Positions 1-6,287 of a stretch of DNA of 12,178 bases are shown one piece after another. This DNA is from JBOGDS01 sp050743075. Its GTDB lineage: Bacteria > Actinomycetota > Actinomycetes > Jiangellales > Jiangellaceae. The position numbers and the translations under genes are program-made. Location of the stretch: NCBI GenBank assembly GCA_050743075.1, contig JBOGDS010000096.1:1-12178 (forward strand). Reading direction: 5' to 3'. Each line of letters starts with the position of its first letter. Positions within the stretch are counted from its first letter, which is position 1. Below the pieces are notes generated by a model. The model was not told the DNA's origin, made no database searches, and saw nothing but the letters and a program-made list of their open reading frames with translations.

Positions 1-1156
1 CCTGGGCCGCGACCGCGCGCAGGTAGCCAGCATCCATCTCCCCCGCCAGGGCCGACAACTCGTCCGCGGCCTCGCGAGCCTCCGTCAGCTCGCCGGCGGC
101 GATGGCGATCTCGACGTACGGGCCGAGAACCCCGGCGCGGTCCACCCCCGTCCTCGCCTCGTCCACCACCCGCCGGATCGATGCCGCCGCAGTCGACGTC
201 CGGCCCTGGGCCAGCCGCAGCAGCGCCAGCCCCGGCTGGGGTTCTCGACCCGCACGAGTGGCGGCCCGGTAGGCGTCCTCCGCCTCGGACGACTGACCCC
301 GGAGCCGGTGCATCTCCGCCCGCCGGTACCAGGCGTCGCCCACCGCCGGCACCCCGGCGAGCCGCTCGCACGCCCGCCGCAACTCGTCCGCCGCCGCCGA
401 CCACGCCCCGTGCAACTGCAAGACCTCGGCGCGGTGCACCAGACACTGACCCCGGTACGGGACCAGATCCGGTTGCGCGTCGCACCAGCTGGTCAACGCC
501 TGCGTCCACTCCCGAGCCCGGCCAAGGTCGAACGTCCTCTGGCAGGTCTCGATCGCCGCGCAGAACACCAGCCCGGCGACCATGGGCGACACGTCCTCGG
601 CGGTCACCACCACGATCACCTCGTCGAGGAGCGCCAACCCCGCCGCCCGATCTCCCTGGCCCACCAGCGCCTGTCCCCGTCCCAGGCGACCGAGCGCGCA
701 CAGATCGTGGTCACCGAACCGATCCCCGAGCTCCAGCACCTCGGAGAACATCGCCAGCGCGCCCTCGGGATCCCCAGTCTCGAGGCACCCCATCGCCTGC
801 GGGACGATGAGCAGTCCCTGGGCCGCGCCGACTGGACCAGCGTCGTCGACGAGCTGCTGGGCTCGGTGAAGCCACCCGCCGCCCCGCGCGGCCTCGCCCC
901 GGTTCGCCAGCCCGAACCCGAGCCAGAACGCACACCTCGCCGCCCGGGCAGGCTCGCCGGCCGCCACCCACGCGTCCTGGGCGCGCTCCCAGATCTCGGA
1001 GGCTTCGTCCCCGACCAGGTGCGCGGCCGTCGCCCACCGCTCCAGATCCTCGGCATCGAGCGGCGCCGCGCCGTCGGCTTTCGCCAATGACTCGAACGCG
1101 ACGCGCCACGAGCGACCGTCGAACGCCTCACGACCTCGCGCGAGGAATGGGTTCAT
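1..1156 (-). CDS. LuxR-type regulator, TPR-like N-terminal part (partial)
   Basis: An open frame of about 385 codons starts at ATG 1154-1156 and runs off the left edge without a stop, so the C-terminus is missing. The N-terminus (GREAFDGRSWRVAFESL, then a helix with DAEDLERWATAAHLVGD and WVAAGEPARAARCAFWLGFGL) matches what I know of a large actinobacterial family of helical-repeat proteins that end in a LuxR-type DNA-binding domain. The visible part is a string of amphipathic TPR-like helices (for example ECxxQRTFDLGRAREWTQAL-type and AEVLQLHGAWSAAADELRR). The DNA-binding domain would lie beyond coordinate 1, so assignment as a regulator rests on the family, not on a visible HTH. No convincing Shine-Dalgarno precedes the ATG. 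It is divergent from the marR gene, with 81 bp between the starts. Confidence 0.75.
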   Translation of the reverse strand, partial: MNPFLARGREAFDGRSWRVAFESLAKADGAAPLDAEDLERWATAAHLVGDEASEIWERAQDAWVAAGEPARAARCAFWLGFGLANRGEAARGGGWLHRAQQLVDDAGPVGAAQGLLIVPQAMGCLETGDPEGALAMFSEVLELGDRFGDHDLCALGRLGRGQALVGQGDRAAGLALLDEVIVVVTAEDVSPMVAGLVFCAAIETCQRTFDLGRAREWTQALTSWCDAQPDLVPYRGQCLVHRAEVLQLHGAWSAAADELRRACERLAGVPAVGDAWYRRAEMHRLRGQSSEAEDAYRAATRAGREPQPGLALLRLAQGRTSTAAASIRRVVDEARTGVDRAGVLGPYVEIAIAAGELTEAREAADELSALAGEMDAGYLRAVAAQ

Positions 1157-1209
1157 CTGGCCAGTCTGGCCCGCAGGATCTCCCGATCCCCCGCACTCCG
1201 ACCGGGCGC

Positions 1210-1239
1210 TTGACAGCTCGTTAGGACTCCTACAACTAT
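1210..1239 (+). promoter_or_regulatory. Promoter and probable operator of the marR-protoglobin operon
   Basis: A perfect TTGACA (1210-1215) fits a -35 box. The inverted repeat TAGGA-C-TCCTA (1222-1232) lies immediately downstream, where the -10 region should be. The -10 itself is weak (TACAAC at 1231-1236 or AACTAT at 1234-1239). MarR proteins commonly bind short palindromes of this kind, so autorepression is the simplest reading. There is no Shine-Dalgarno before ATG 1238, which suggests a leaderless or nearly leaderless transcript. Confidence 0.5.
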
Positions 1240-1924
1240 GGGCGTGATGTCCGAGAGGTCAGGCGCTCGGGTGCCGGAGCCCGACACACCCGCCCAACGG
1301 GTGGCGACGGCGCTGGCCAAGATCGGTCTGGCCCTGCGTACGCAGGCGTGGGAGGAGGCCGGGCGCCGGGGACTCACGCCGACGCAGGGGCAGGTCCTCG
1401 CCGTCGTCCACGCCCGCGGCCCTGCCCGCATCGGCGCCGTCGCCCGCGAGGTGGGGGTGACGTCGGCCACGATCAGCGACAGCGTCTCGGCGCTCGAGGC
1501 CAAGGGGCTGATCCGGCGGCGGTCGCTTCCCCACGACGGGCGGGCCGTCGAGGTCCGGTTGACCGGCCGAGGGCGGCGCATCGCCGTGAGCGCGGCGGCC
1601 TGGCCCGACGCCATCGCCGACGCCGTCGGCTCGCTCCCTTCGGCGGAACAGACGACCATGCTGCGAGCCCTCGTCGGCGTCATCCGAATGCTGCAGGACA
1701 CGGGGCGGATCCCGGTCGCCCGCATGTGTGTCTCGTGCCGCTACTTCGCGCCGCACGTCCACGACGATCCCGCCTTCCCCCACCATTGCCGCTTCGTCGA
1801 CGCCAGGTTCGGTGACCGGTCGCTGCGCATCGACTGCGCCGACTTCGACGCGGCCCCCGCAACTCAGGCGGCCGACGGGCTGTCGGCCGTGCTCACCGTC
1901 CGGACCCCAGGAGGCAGTCCATGA
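1238..1924 (+). CDS. MarR-family regulator with Cys/His-rich C-terminal extension
   Basis: The protein has 228 residues. Residues 15-160 form a MarR winged helix: a dimerisation helix (AQRVATALAKIGLALR), the DNA-recognition region around VGVTSATISDSVSALEAKGLI (72-92), then the wing RRRSLPHDGRAVEVRLT. A second module (161-204) follows, with CxxC at C164/C167, a histidine-rich stretch (H173, H175, H182, H183), C184 and C200. Four cysteines in a compact tail suggest a Zn or Fe-S site, but that is inference. A typical MarR protein is about 140-160 residues, so the tail is an addition. ATG 1238 is chosen because it is the first start after the promoter; ATG 1247 is a possible alternative. The gene overlaps the protoglobin gene by ATGA, implying co-transcription and coupled translation. 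I infer that it senses redox state or a diatomic gas relevant to the globin. Confidence 0.85.
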   Translation: MGVMSERSGARVPEPDTPAQRVATALAKIGLALRTQAWEEAGRRGLTPTQGQVLAVVHARGPARIGAVAREVGVTSATISDSVSALEAKGLIRRRSLPHDGRAVEVRLTGRGRRIAVSAAAWPDAIADAVGSLPSAEQTTMLRALVGVIRMLQDTGRIPVARMCVSCRYFAPHVHDDPAFPHHCRFVDARFGDRSLRIDCADFDAAPATQAADGLSAVLTVRTPGGSP

Positions 1925-2514
1925 CCCAACCATCGATCGCCGGCTACCGCTCGGGTGACCCGGCCCTGGCCCGGTCCCCGGTCTCCCTCGACGACCTCGC
2001 CCTGATCGAGGCCACCCTGCTGCTCGGCCCGGACGACGTCGATGCCCTGCGCACCGCCCGCGCCGTGGTCGCGCCGTATGTCGAGGAGGTCCTCGACGTC
2101 TGGTACGGGTTCGTGGGCGACAACCCCCATCTGCTCGCCGCGTTCACCGACGCCGACGGGCAGCCCGACACCGAGTACCTAGCCGCGGTGCGGGCCCGCT
2201 TCGGCCAGTGGATCCTCGACACGACCGCGGCCGACTTCGACCAGTCGTGGCTCGACTGGCAGCACGAGATCGGGCTGCGTCACCACCGAACGGGAAAGAA
2301 CCGCACCGACGACGCCCGGGCCGTCGCTCCCCTCGTGCCGTTCCGTTACCTGGTCGCCCTGACCTACCCGATCTTCGCCACCATCCGGCCGTTCCTCGAA
2401 CGCGGCGGCCACCCGCCCGTCGAGGTCAGTGCCATGCAGCACGCCTGGCTCAAGGCGGTCCTGCTCCAGGTCATCCTCTGGAGCCAGCCCTACGTCAACG
2501 AGGGCGACTACTGA
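1921..2514 (+). CDS. Protoglobin (heme protein)
   Basis: This 197-residue protein aligns end to end with single-domain protoglobins such as the Methanosarcina acetivorans protein (195 residues), recalled from memory. Shared landmarks are the N-terminal IxGYxxG segment, VEEVLDVWYGFVG with W61 and Y62 at the distal B-helix positions, F94 in the E helix, the F-helix sequence WQHEIGLRHHRTGKNRTD with H121 as expected proximal heme ligand, and the C-terminal WSQPYVNEGDY. Protoglobins bind O2, CO and NO and may act in gas sensing or detoxification. With no signalling domain attached, this one is a stand-alone cytosolic globin. AGGAGG (1909-1914) is a strong ribosome-binding site 6 bases before ATG 1921, inside the end of marR. 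It converges with the SnoaL-like pseudogene 13 bp away. Confidence 0.93.
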   Translation: MTQPSIAGYRSGDPALARSPVSLDDLALIEATLLLGPDDVDALRTARAVVAPYVEEVLDVWYGFVGDNPHLLAAFTDADGQPDTEYLAAVRARFGQWILDTTAADFDQSWLDWQHEIGLRHHRTGKNRTDDARAVAPLVPFRYLVALTYPIFATIRPFLERGGHPPVEVSAMQHAWLKAVLLQVILWSQPYVNEGDY

Positions 2515-2527
2515 CGCATCCGCCCGT

Positions 2528-2850
2528 TCAGGACTTCGACGGGAACGAGTGGTGTTCGTGGGCGACGACCCACGTGCCGCCATTCTTGCGCAGTCCCAGC
2601 GTCAGCCGGAGACGGTTGGCGGGATCTCGCTCCAGCTCCGCGGGCGTCCCGCACCGCAGGAGCGCCCAGGCGAAGGCGACATCGTTACCTGCGGTGACCT
2701 CCAGCGACTCGACCTCGAACGACGTTCCCGACCGCTGCCACTCACGATGTCGTCGGCATGGTGCGCCACCACCGTTTCGAGATCGCCCGCGTGCACCGCT
2801 TCGGCCCATCGATTGATGAGGTCCCGGACCTCGTGCTCGTTCCCGGCCAT
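2528..2850 (-). pseudogene. SnoaL-like (SgcJ/EcaC, NTF2-fold) protein, broken by internal deletion
   Basis: From ATG 2850 the frame reads MAGNEHEVRDLINRWAEAV and continues to HHADDIV, the usual N-terminus of SgcJ/EcaC or DUF4440-type NTF2-fold proteins. After about position 2744 this frame becomes meaningless arginine-rich sequence and stops at 2602. A second frame supplies the expected C-terminal half: EWQRSGTSFEVESLEV, AFAWALLRCGTPAEL, NRLRLTLGLRKNGGTWVVAHEHHSFPSKS, stopping at 2528-2530. Joining HADDIV to EWQ omits roughly 20-25 residues (the region usually reading like MFDVPPP through ETWPPFF) and changes frame, so this is an internal deletion and not a point frameshift. The product is presumably non-functional. 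The family is NTF2-fold and of unassigned function in most actinobacteria. Confidence 0.8.
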
Positions 2851-2885
2851 GTGTGCTGCTCCCGTGCCGTTGCCTTGGTCGTGGG

Positions 2886-2959
2886 TTGAGACGGAGCGGG
2901 AACCATCGGCTCATCGCTCGCCCGTTCTCTCGACTACTATTGTCTCAATGATTGTTGAG
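2886..2959 (+). promoter_or_regulatory. Promoter and operator boxes of the arsR-phosphatase fusion gene
   Basis: TACTAT (2935-2940) is a good -10 box placed so that transcription would begin at or next to ATG 2948, giving a leaderless mRNA. No Shine-Dalgarno is present. Around it lie TTGAGAC (2886-2892), its exact inverse GTCTCAA (2942-2948) and TTGAG (2955-2959). CTCAA/TTGAG (2944-2959) forms a short inverted repeat over the start codon, with a nested CAAT-G-ATTG palindrome at 2946-2954. An HTH protein bound here would block initiation of its own gene. The -35 is not recognisable. The operator assignment is inference from position and symmetry. Confidence 0.45.
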
Positions 2960-3679
2960 CGAGAGGTCTCTGTGTCCCTGCGGGCTGCTCGTCATGCCGC
3001 GCTCGGGGATCGTCATCGGCTCGCGATCGTGGATCTGCTCGCGTTGTCGGACCGGTCGCCGACCGAGCTTAGGGTTGAGCTCGGCATGGAGTCGAACCTG
3101 TTGGCCCACCACCTCCGGGTGTTGGAACGCGTCGGTCTGGTCGAGCGGAGGGTGTCCGATGGGGATGGCCGTCGCCGATACGTGCGCCTGAGATCGTGGG
3201 ACTTCACGGGCGGAGTCCGGCCCATCGTCGCCGGGCACGTCCTGTTCGTCTGCACCCACAACTCGGCTCGCTCGCAGCTGGCCGCGGCCCTGTGGAACGT
3301 CGCCCACGAGCCACCCGCGACGAGCGCAGGAACACATCCGGCGGCGCGAGTCCACCCCAAGGCGGTGGCGGCGGGGGCGGCGGTCGGTCTCGACCTGGGT
3401 GCTGCGCGACCGCAGTCACTCGACGAGGTCGCGGTCGAACCCGGGCTGGTGGTCACGGTGTGCGACCGGGCGCACGAACAGCTGGCCACGATGCCGTGGC
3501 CGAACCTGCACTGGTCGCTGCCCGACCCGGCCCGCAGCGGCCGCCAGCGCGCGTTCGACGGCACCGTGCGGTCTCTGCAGCACCGGATACGTCATGTCGC
3601 TCCTCTGGTTCGCCCGCCGGGCGGCCTCCAGAGCCGCCCCGCGTCACTCGAGGACACGCGTCGTGCCCGATCTCGCTGA
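2948..3679 (+). CDS. ArsR-type HTH fused to a low-molecular-weight phosphatase / arsenate-reductase-like domain
   Basis: The protein has 243 residues and two modules. Residues 10-82 are an ArsR-like winged helix (LGDRHRLAIVDLLALSDRSP, recognition region MESNLLAHHLRVLERVGLVERR). Residues 96-220 are a low-molecular-weight phosphatase fold: VLFVCTHNSARSQLAAALW carries the CX5R loop (C102, R108), VVTVCD contains a second cysteine (C172), and LPDP (D193) fits the general-acid Asp-Pro. The HTH lacks the usual metal-binding CxC of ArsR repressors; the only cysteines are C102 and C172 in the phosphatase half. ATG 2948 is chosen because it begins the HTH and directly follows the -10 box; the frame is open much further upstream but meaningless there. 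It overlaps arsC by 17 bp. Likely roles are an arsenic-responsive regulator that uses the reductase fold as sensor, or a bifunctional regulator-enzyme. Confidence 0.85.
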   Translation: MIVEREVSVSLRAARHAALGDRHRLAIVDLLALSDRSPTELRVELGMESNLLAHHLRVLERVGLVERRVSDGDGRRRYVRLRSWDFTGGVRPIVAGHVLFVCTHNSARSQLAAALWNVAHEPPATSAGTHPAARVHPKAVAAGAAVGLDLGAARPQSLDEVAVEPGLVVTVCDRAHEQLATMPWPNLHWSLPDPARSGRQRAFDGTVRSLQHRIRHVAPLVRPPGGLQSRPASLEDTRRARSR

Positions 3680-4310
3680 TCTGGCCGTTGAGCAGCGGCT
3701 GGCCTTGCGCAGCGCGGCGGTGAACCTGCACCGCGAGTTCGACGGCGTGTTCGGCACCGAGACGATCGAGTTGTTCCTGGCCACGAGCTACGAGCAGTTC
3801 GCCAGCCGGGCCCGGTTCCCGACCTATCTCGTGTTGTTCGCCGAGCGATTCGCCCGGCAGCGGCTGAAGGCCTTGGCCAAGGTCGAGGGCAGGATGACCG
3901 ACACGACGCCGGTGGTGCTGTTCTTGTGTGTCCACAACGCAGGGCGTTCCCAGATGGCCCTCGGCTGGTTCAACCACATCGCAGGTGAACGAGCGGTGGC
4001 CTGGTCGGGAGGTTCGGAGCCCGGGATCGAGGTGAACCCGGCGGCGGTCCAGGCGATGGCCGAGGTCGGCATCGACATCACCGGCGAGTTTCCCAAGCCG
4101 TGGACCGACGAGATCGTCCAGGCCGCCGACGTCGTGGTCACGATGGGTTGTGGCGATGCGTGCCCTGTGTTCCCGGGCCAGCGGTACGAGGATTGGCCGC
4201 TCGACGATCCCGCCGGCCGGGACGTCGCCGATGTCCGGCCGATCCGCGATGAGATCGGCGAACGCGTCCGTGCCCTGCTGGCAGGGCTCGGGATCACCGG
4301 TGCCGACTGA
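3663..4310 (+). CDS. arsC: Arsenate reductase with N-terminal three-helix bundle
   Basis: The protein has 215 residues. Residues 1-76 form an all-helical segment (EQRLALRSAAVNLHREFDG, ETIELFLATSYEQFASRA, YLVLFAERFARQRLKALAK) matching the three-helix-bundle dimerisation domain of actinobacterial arsenate reductases. Residues 82-212 are the catalytic domain: VLFLCVHNAGRSQMA with C89 and R95 of the CX5R loop, the cysteine pair C163/C167 in MGCGDACPVFPG, and DWPLDDP supplying the catalytic Asp. It reduces arsenate to arsenite in the cytosol. Three cysteines suit an intramolecular thiol relay to thioredoxin; a mycothiol route cannot be excluded. GTG 3663 is chosen because GAGG lies about 9 bases upstream and it starts the conserved helix; ATG 3594 in the same frame lacks a ribosome-binding site. 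The overlap with the fusion gene means one operon. It converges with arsM, 6 bp apart. Confidence 0.92.
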   Translation: MPDLADLAVEQRLALRSAAVNLHREFDGVFGTETIELFLATSYEQFASRARFPTYLVLFAERFARQRLKALAKVEGRMTDTTPVVLFLCVHNAGRSQMALGWFNHIAGERAVAWSGGSEPGIEVNPAAVQAMAEVGIDITGEFPKPWTDEIVQAADVVVTMGCGDACPVFPGQRYEDWPLDDPAGRDVADVRPIRDEIGERVRALLAGLGITGAD

Positions 4311-4316
4311 TGTACG

Positions 4317-5162
4317 TCACCCGGGTGGCGGGAGCGGGCGCGAGGCCCGGTCTGAGCTTGCTGTCAGCGGGGGCGTGTCGGCCGGCTTGACGGCTCGGAT
4401 GATGGCCGAGTGCATGCCGTCGGCCACCTGGTGGGTGGGTTCAAGGCTGACGTCGGCGAAGCCGGCCGCTACGAGGCCGGTGCGGTACTCGCCCATGGAC
4501 AGGGCGCCGGCGACGCAGCCGACGTAGCCGCCGCGCTCGGCCCGGTCGGCCGGGGTCAGGTCGTCGTCGGCCACGACGTCGGTGACCCCGAGGCGGCCGC
4601 CCGGCCGCAGCACCCGGTAGGCCTCGGCGAATACCGTGGGCTTGTCGGTGGACAGGTTGATCACGCAGTTGGAGATGACCACGTCGATCGTGGCCGCGGG
4701 CAGAGGGACGGCTTCGATGTGACCCTCGAGGAACTCGACGTTCGTCGCGCCGGCCCCGCTGGCGTTGCGCCGCGCCAGGGCGAGCATCTCTTCGGTCATG
4801 TCGAGGCCGTAGGCCTTGCCCGACGGGCCGACCCGCCGGGCCGACAGCAGCACGTCGATCCCGCCCCCCGAGCCGAGATCGAGGACGATCTCCCCCTCCC
4901 GCAGGTCGGCCACGGCCAACGGGTTGCCACAGCCCAGGCTGGCCGCGACCGCGTCCGCCGGGAGGGCGTCGAGCTCGGCCGGGTTGTACCGCTCGGCCCC
5001 AAAACCCGGCTCGGCCGTCGCGGTCGCGCCGCACCCGATCGGACCGCAAGCGTCGCCCCCGACGACGTCGCCGTTGTCCATGCGCCCGGTGGTCACCGCG
5101 ACGGCCGCGGCCGCGTACCGGTCGCGCACCCGGTCTCGAAGCTCGAGCCTGTCCTCCGCCAT
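4317..5162 (-). CDS. arsM: Arsenite S-adenosylmethionine methyltransferase
   Basis: The protein has 281 residues, normal for bacterial ArsM. The S-adenosylmethionine site is IVLDLGSGGGIDVLLSARRVG (92-112) followed by GLDMTEEMLALAR. The three cysteines that bind As(III) in this family are at the expected places: C78 in SLGCGNP, C166 in ISNCVINLSTDK and C216 in GYVGCVAGAL. Two further N-terminal cysteines (C39, C44) sit in GGDACGPIGCG. The enzyme methylates arsenite stepwise to methylated and volatile forms. GGGAGGA (5173-5179) is a good ribosome-binding site 10 bases before ATG 5162. It is divergent from a CxC ArsR repressor and convergent with arsC. The last 20 residues are a low-complexity tail without conserved features. 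Confidence 0.95.
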   Translation of the reverse strand: MAEDRLELRDRVRDRYAAAAVAVTTGRMDNGDVVGGDACGPIGCGATATAEPGFGAERYNPAELDALPADAVAASLGCGNPLAVADLREGEIVLDLGSGGGIDVLLSARRVGPSGKAYGLDMTEEMLALARRNASGAGATNVEFLEGHIEAVPLPAATIDVVISNCVINLSTDKPTVFAEAYRVLRPGGRLGVTDVVADDDLTPADRAERGGYVGCVAGALSMGEYRTGLVAAGFADVSLEPTHQVADGMHSAIIRAVKPADTPPLTASSDRASRPLPPPG

Positions 5163-5180
5163 CGCGCCCACGTCCTCCCA

Positions 5181-5249
5181 GTTCGACAACGTTCGAAACC
5201 GAAGGTTGCCCCTTGGTTCGACGGATGTCAAGATAGATCCGTGTCGAAC
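5181..5249. promoter_or_regulatory. Divergent arsM/arsR control region with repeated GTTCGAC boxes
   Basis: GTTCGAC occurs at 5181-5187 and 5216-5222, GTTCGAA at 5191-5197, and the inverse GTCGAAC at 5243-5249, overlapping the start of the regulator gene. GTTCGAC-GGAT (5216-5226) and ATCC-GTGTCGAAC (5237-5249) form a near-perfect inverted repeat with a 2-base indel. On the minus strand a perfect TTGACA (5231-5226) with a 17-base spacer leads to CAACCT (5208-5203), a plausible arsM promoter with GTTCGAC boxes in its spacer. The forward promoter for arsR is unclear. The boxes are good candidates for ArsR operators; binding is inferred. Confidence 0.5.
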
Positions 5250-5624
5250 TATTCGAGCGAGGTGGCCTCCGGCGCCGCAAGCCGCAGCCCGATCGTCGGC
5301 GACCCGCTGAGCGCGGCCGAAGCGATCGACCGGGCCAGGGCCTTCAGGGCGCTCGGCGATCCGATTCGACTGCGGCTGCTCTCGCTCATCGCGGCCGCGG
5401 CCGAGGGAGAGGTCTGCGTGTGTGACCTCAACGCCCCCTTCGACGTCGCCGGGCCGACGATCTCCCACCACCTCAAGGTGCTCCGCCAGGCCGGCTTCAT
5501 CCAGGGCCACCGCCGCGGGACGTGGATCTACTACCAAACCATCCCCGCCGCCCTCGACGAACTGGCGACCCTGCTCACCTCCATCGGCGACCACCAGCCG
5601 GTCCCCGCCCTCGGCACCGTCTGA
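5241..5624 (+). CDS. arsR: ArsR-family metalloregulatory repressor
   Basis: The protein has 127 residues. It is a winged helix with AFRALGDPIRLRLLSLIAAA (34-53), the metal-site motif EVCVCDL (C59, C61) at the start of the a3 region, the recognition helix GPTISHHLKVLRQAGFI (71-87) and the wing GHRRGTWIYYQ. In this family the CxC cysteines (often with a third) bind As(III) or Sb(III), releasing the repressor from DNA. GTG 5241 is chosen because it gives the expected N-terminal length; the frame is open far upstream only as the complement of arsM. There is no Shine-Dalgarno, so the transcript may be leaderless. It is divergent from arsM, whose expression it most likely controls, together with its own. 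Confidence 0.92.
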   Translation: MSNYSSEVASGAASRSPIVGDPLSAAEAIDRARAFRALGDPIRLRLLSLIAAAAEGEVCVCDLNAPFDVAGPTISHHLKVLRQAGFIQGHRRGTWIYYQTIPAALDELATLLTSIGDHQPVPALGTV

Positions 5625-5679
5625 CCGGGGCGACGAAACCCCGACGAGCACGGTCCGTCCCGTTGGCGTCCCGGCTTAG

Positions 5680-5747
5680 GCAGGCAAGGTGTTGACGATG
5701 TTGACGCCTGCTAGGGTGGTGACAGTGTTGACGCCGAGGAGGTTGTA
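5680..5747 (+). promoter_or_regulatory. Direct repeats, promoter and ribosome-binding site upstream of the toxin-antitoxin operon
   Basis: TGTTGACG occurs three times (5690-5697, 5699-5706, 5726-5733); the last two copies extend to TGTTGACGCC. An inverted pair GCAGGC (5680-5685) / GCCTGC (5706-5711) brackets the first two. TAGGGT (5712-5717) resembles an actinobacterial -10, but its distance from the nearest TTGACG is short (14 bp), so the exact promoter is uncertain. GAGGAGG (5736-5742) is a strong ribosome-binding site 5 bases before ATG 5748. The repeats are likely binding sites for the antitoxin, as toxin-antitoxin operons are usually autoregulated. Confidence 0.5.
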
Positions 5748-6287
5748 ATGGCGACGCCCATGCGGAGCGATGACCTTGAGTTCATCAAAGCCGCGACCCG
5801 GCAGTTCGAGGCCGACCTAACCCGCGTCGTCGCCGAGCACGAGCGAGCGGGTCGTCGTGCTCGTGCTGTCCTCGGTGAGCCGAGGACCTTCGCGAACCGA
5901 GCAGTCCGGGCGACCGCACCGGTCGCGTCGCCATGGGACGAGTTGGTGGGCCCCTTCACGCGCACGGCGGGAGTGCAGAGTCGACTGAACATCAGCCGTC
6001 AGGCGGTCGCCGCGAAGGCCGCCCGCAGGCGGTTGCTGCGCGTCATCACGGTCGACGGCGACCACCTCTACCCGGTATGGCAGTTCGACCGCAGTCAGCT
6101 GGTCTCAGGGTTCGCCCAGATCCTCAGTCGGTTCCCCGAGCGCGCCGTGGACGGCTGGACGCTGGCCGCATGGTTCCGGTCCCCCGACCCCGACCTGGGC
6201 GAGCCGCCGATGGACGTGCTCGCTCGCGGTGACGTCGACCGAGTTCGTGTCGTCGCAGGCACAGCTGCGCGCTCCCTCGCGACATGA
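5748..6287 (+). CDS. MbcA/ParS/Xre-like antitoxin of a RES toxin-antitoxin pair
   Basis: The protein has 179 residues. The first 60 are a charged helical segment. Residues 63-115 hold an HTH-like region (VQSRLNISRQAVAAKAARRRLLRV) followed by DGDHLYPVWQF. The C-terminal DGWTLAAWFRSPDPDLGEPPMDVLARGDVDRV (135-166) is the antitoxin-set signature found next to RES toxins. It should neutralise the RES toxin by binding over its active site and repress its own operon. The start is fixed by GAGGAGG 5 bases upstream. The stop overlaps the toxin start by ATGA, the usual antitoxin-first arrangement. Confidence 0.85.
   Translation: MATPMRSDDLEFIKAATRQFEADLTRVVAEHERAGRRARAVLGEPRTFANRAVRATAPVASPWDELVGPFTRTAGVQSRLNISRQAVAAKAARRRLLRVITVDGDHLYPVWQFDRSQLVSGFAQILSRFPERAVDGWTLAAWFRSPDPDLGEPPMDVLARGDVDRVRVVAGTAARSLAT

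Noticed and set aside
2429..2947. Long open frame extending upstream of the HTH-phosphatase fusion
   Set aside because: It overlaps the protoglobin end and the SnoaL-like pseudogene, its translation is arbitrary, and the promoter and HTH start both point to ATG 2948.
4318..4327. Palindrome CACCCGGGTG between arsC and arsM as a terminator
   Set aside because: It has no loop and no T-tract and overlaps the arsM stop; too short to call.
4410..5240. Long plus-strand open frame in front of arsR
   Set aside because: It is the complement of arsM, produced by high GC content; the ArsR domain begins only after GTG 5241.
5626..5643. Hairpin CGGGG / CCCCG after arsR as a terminator
   Set aside because: A 5-bp stem with an 8-base loop and no T-tract is common by chance in DNA this GC-rich.
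5690..5733. TGTTGACG repeats as a CRISPR or iteron array
   Set aside because: There are only three 8-base copies with unequal spacing directly before a toxin-antitoxin start; operator sites explain them better.
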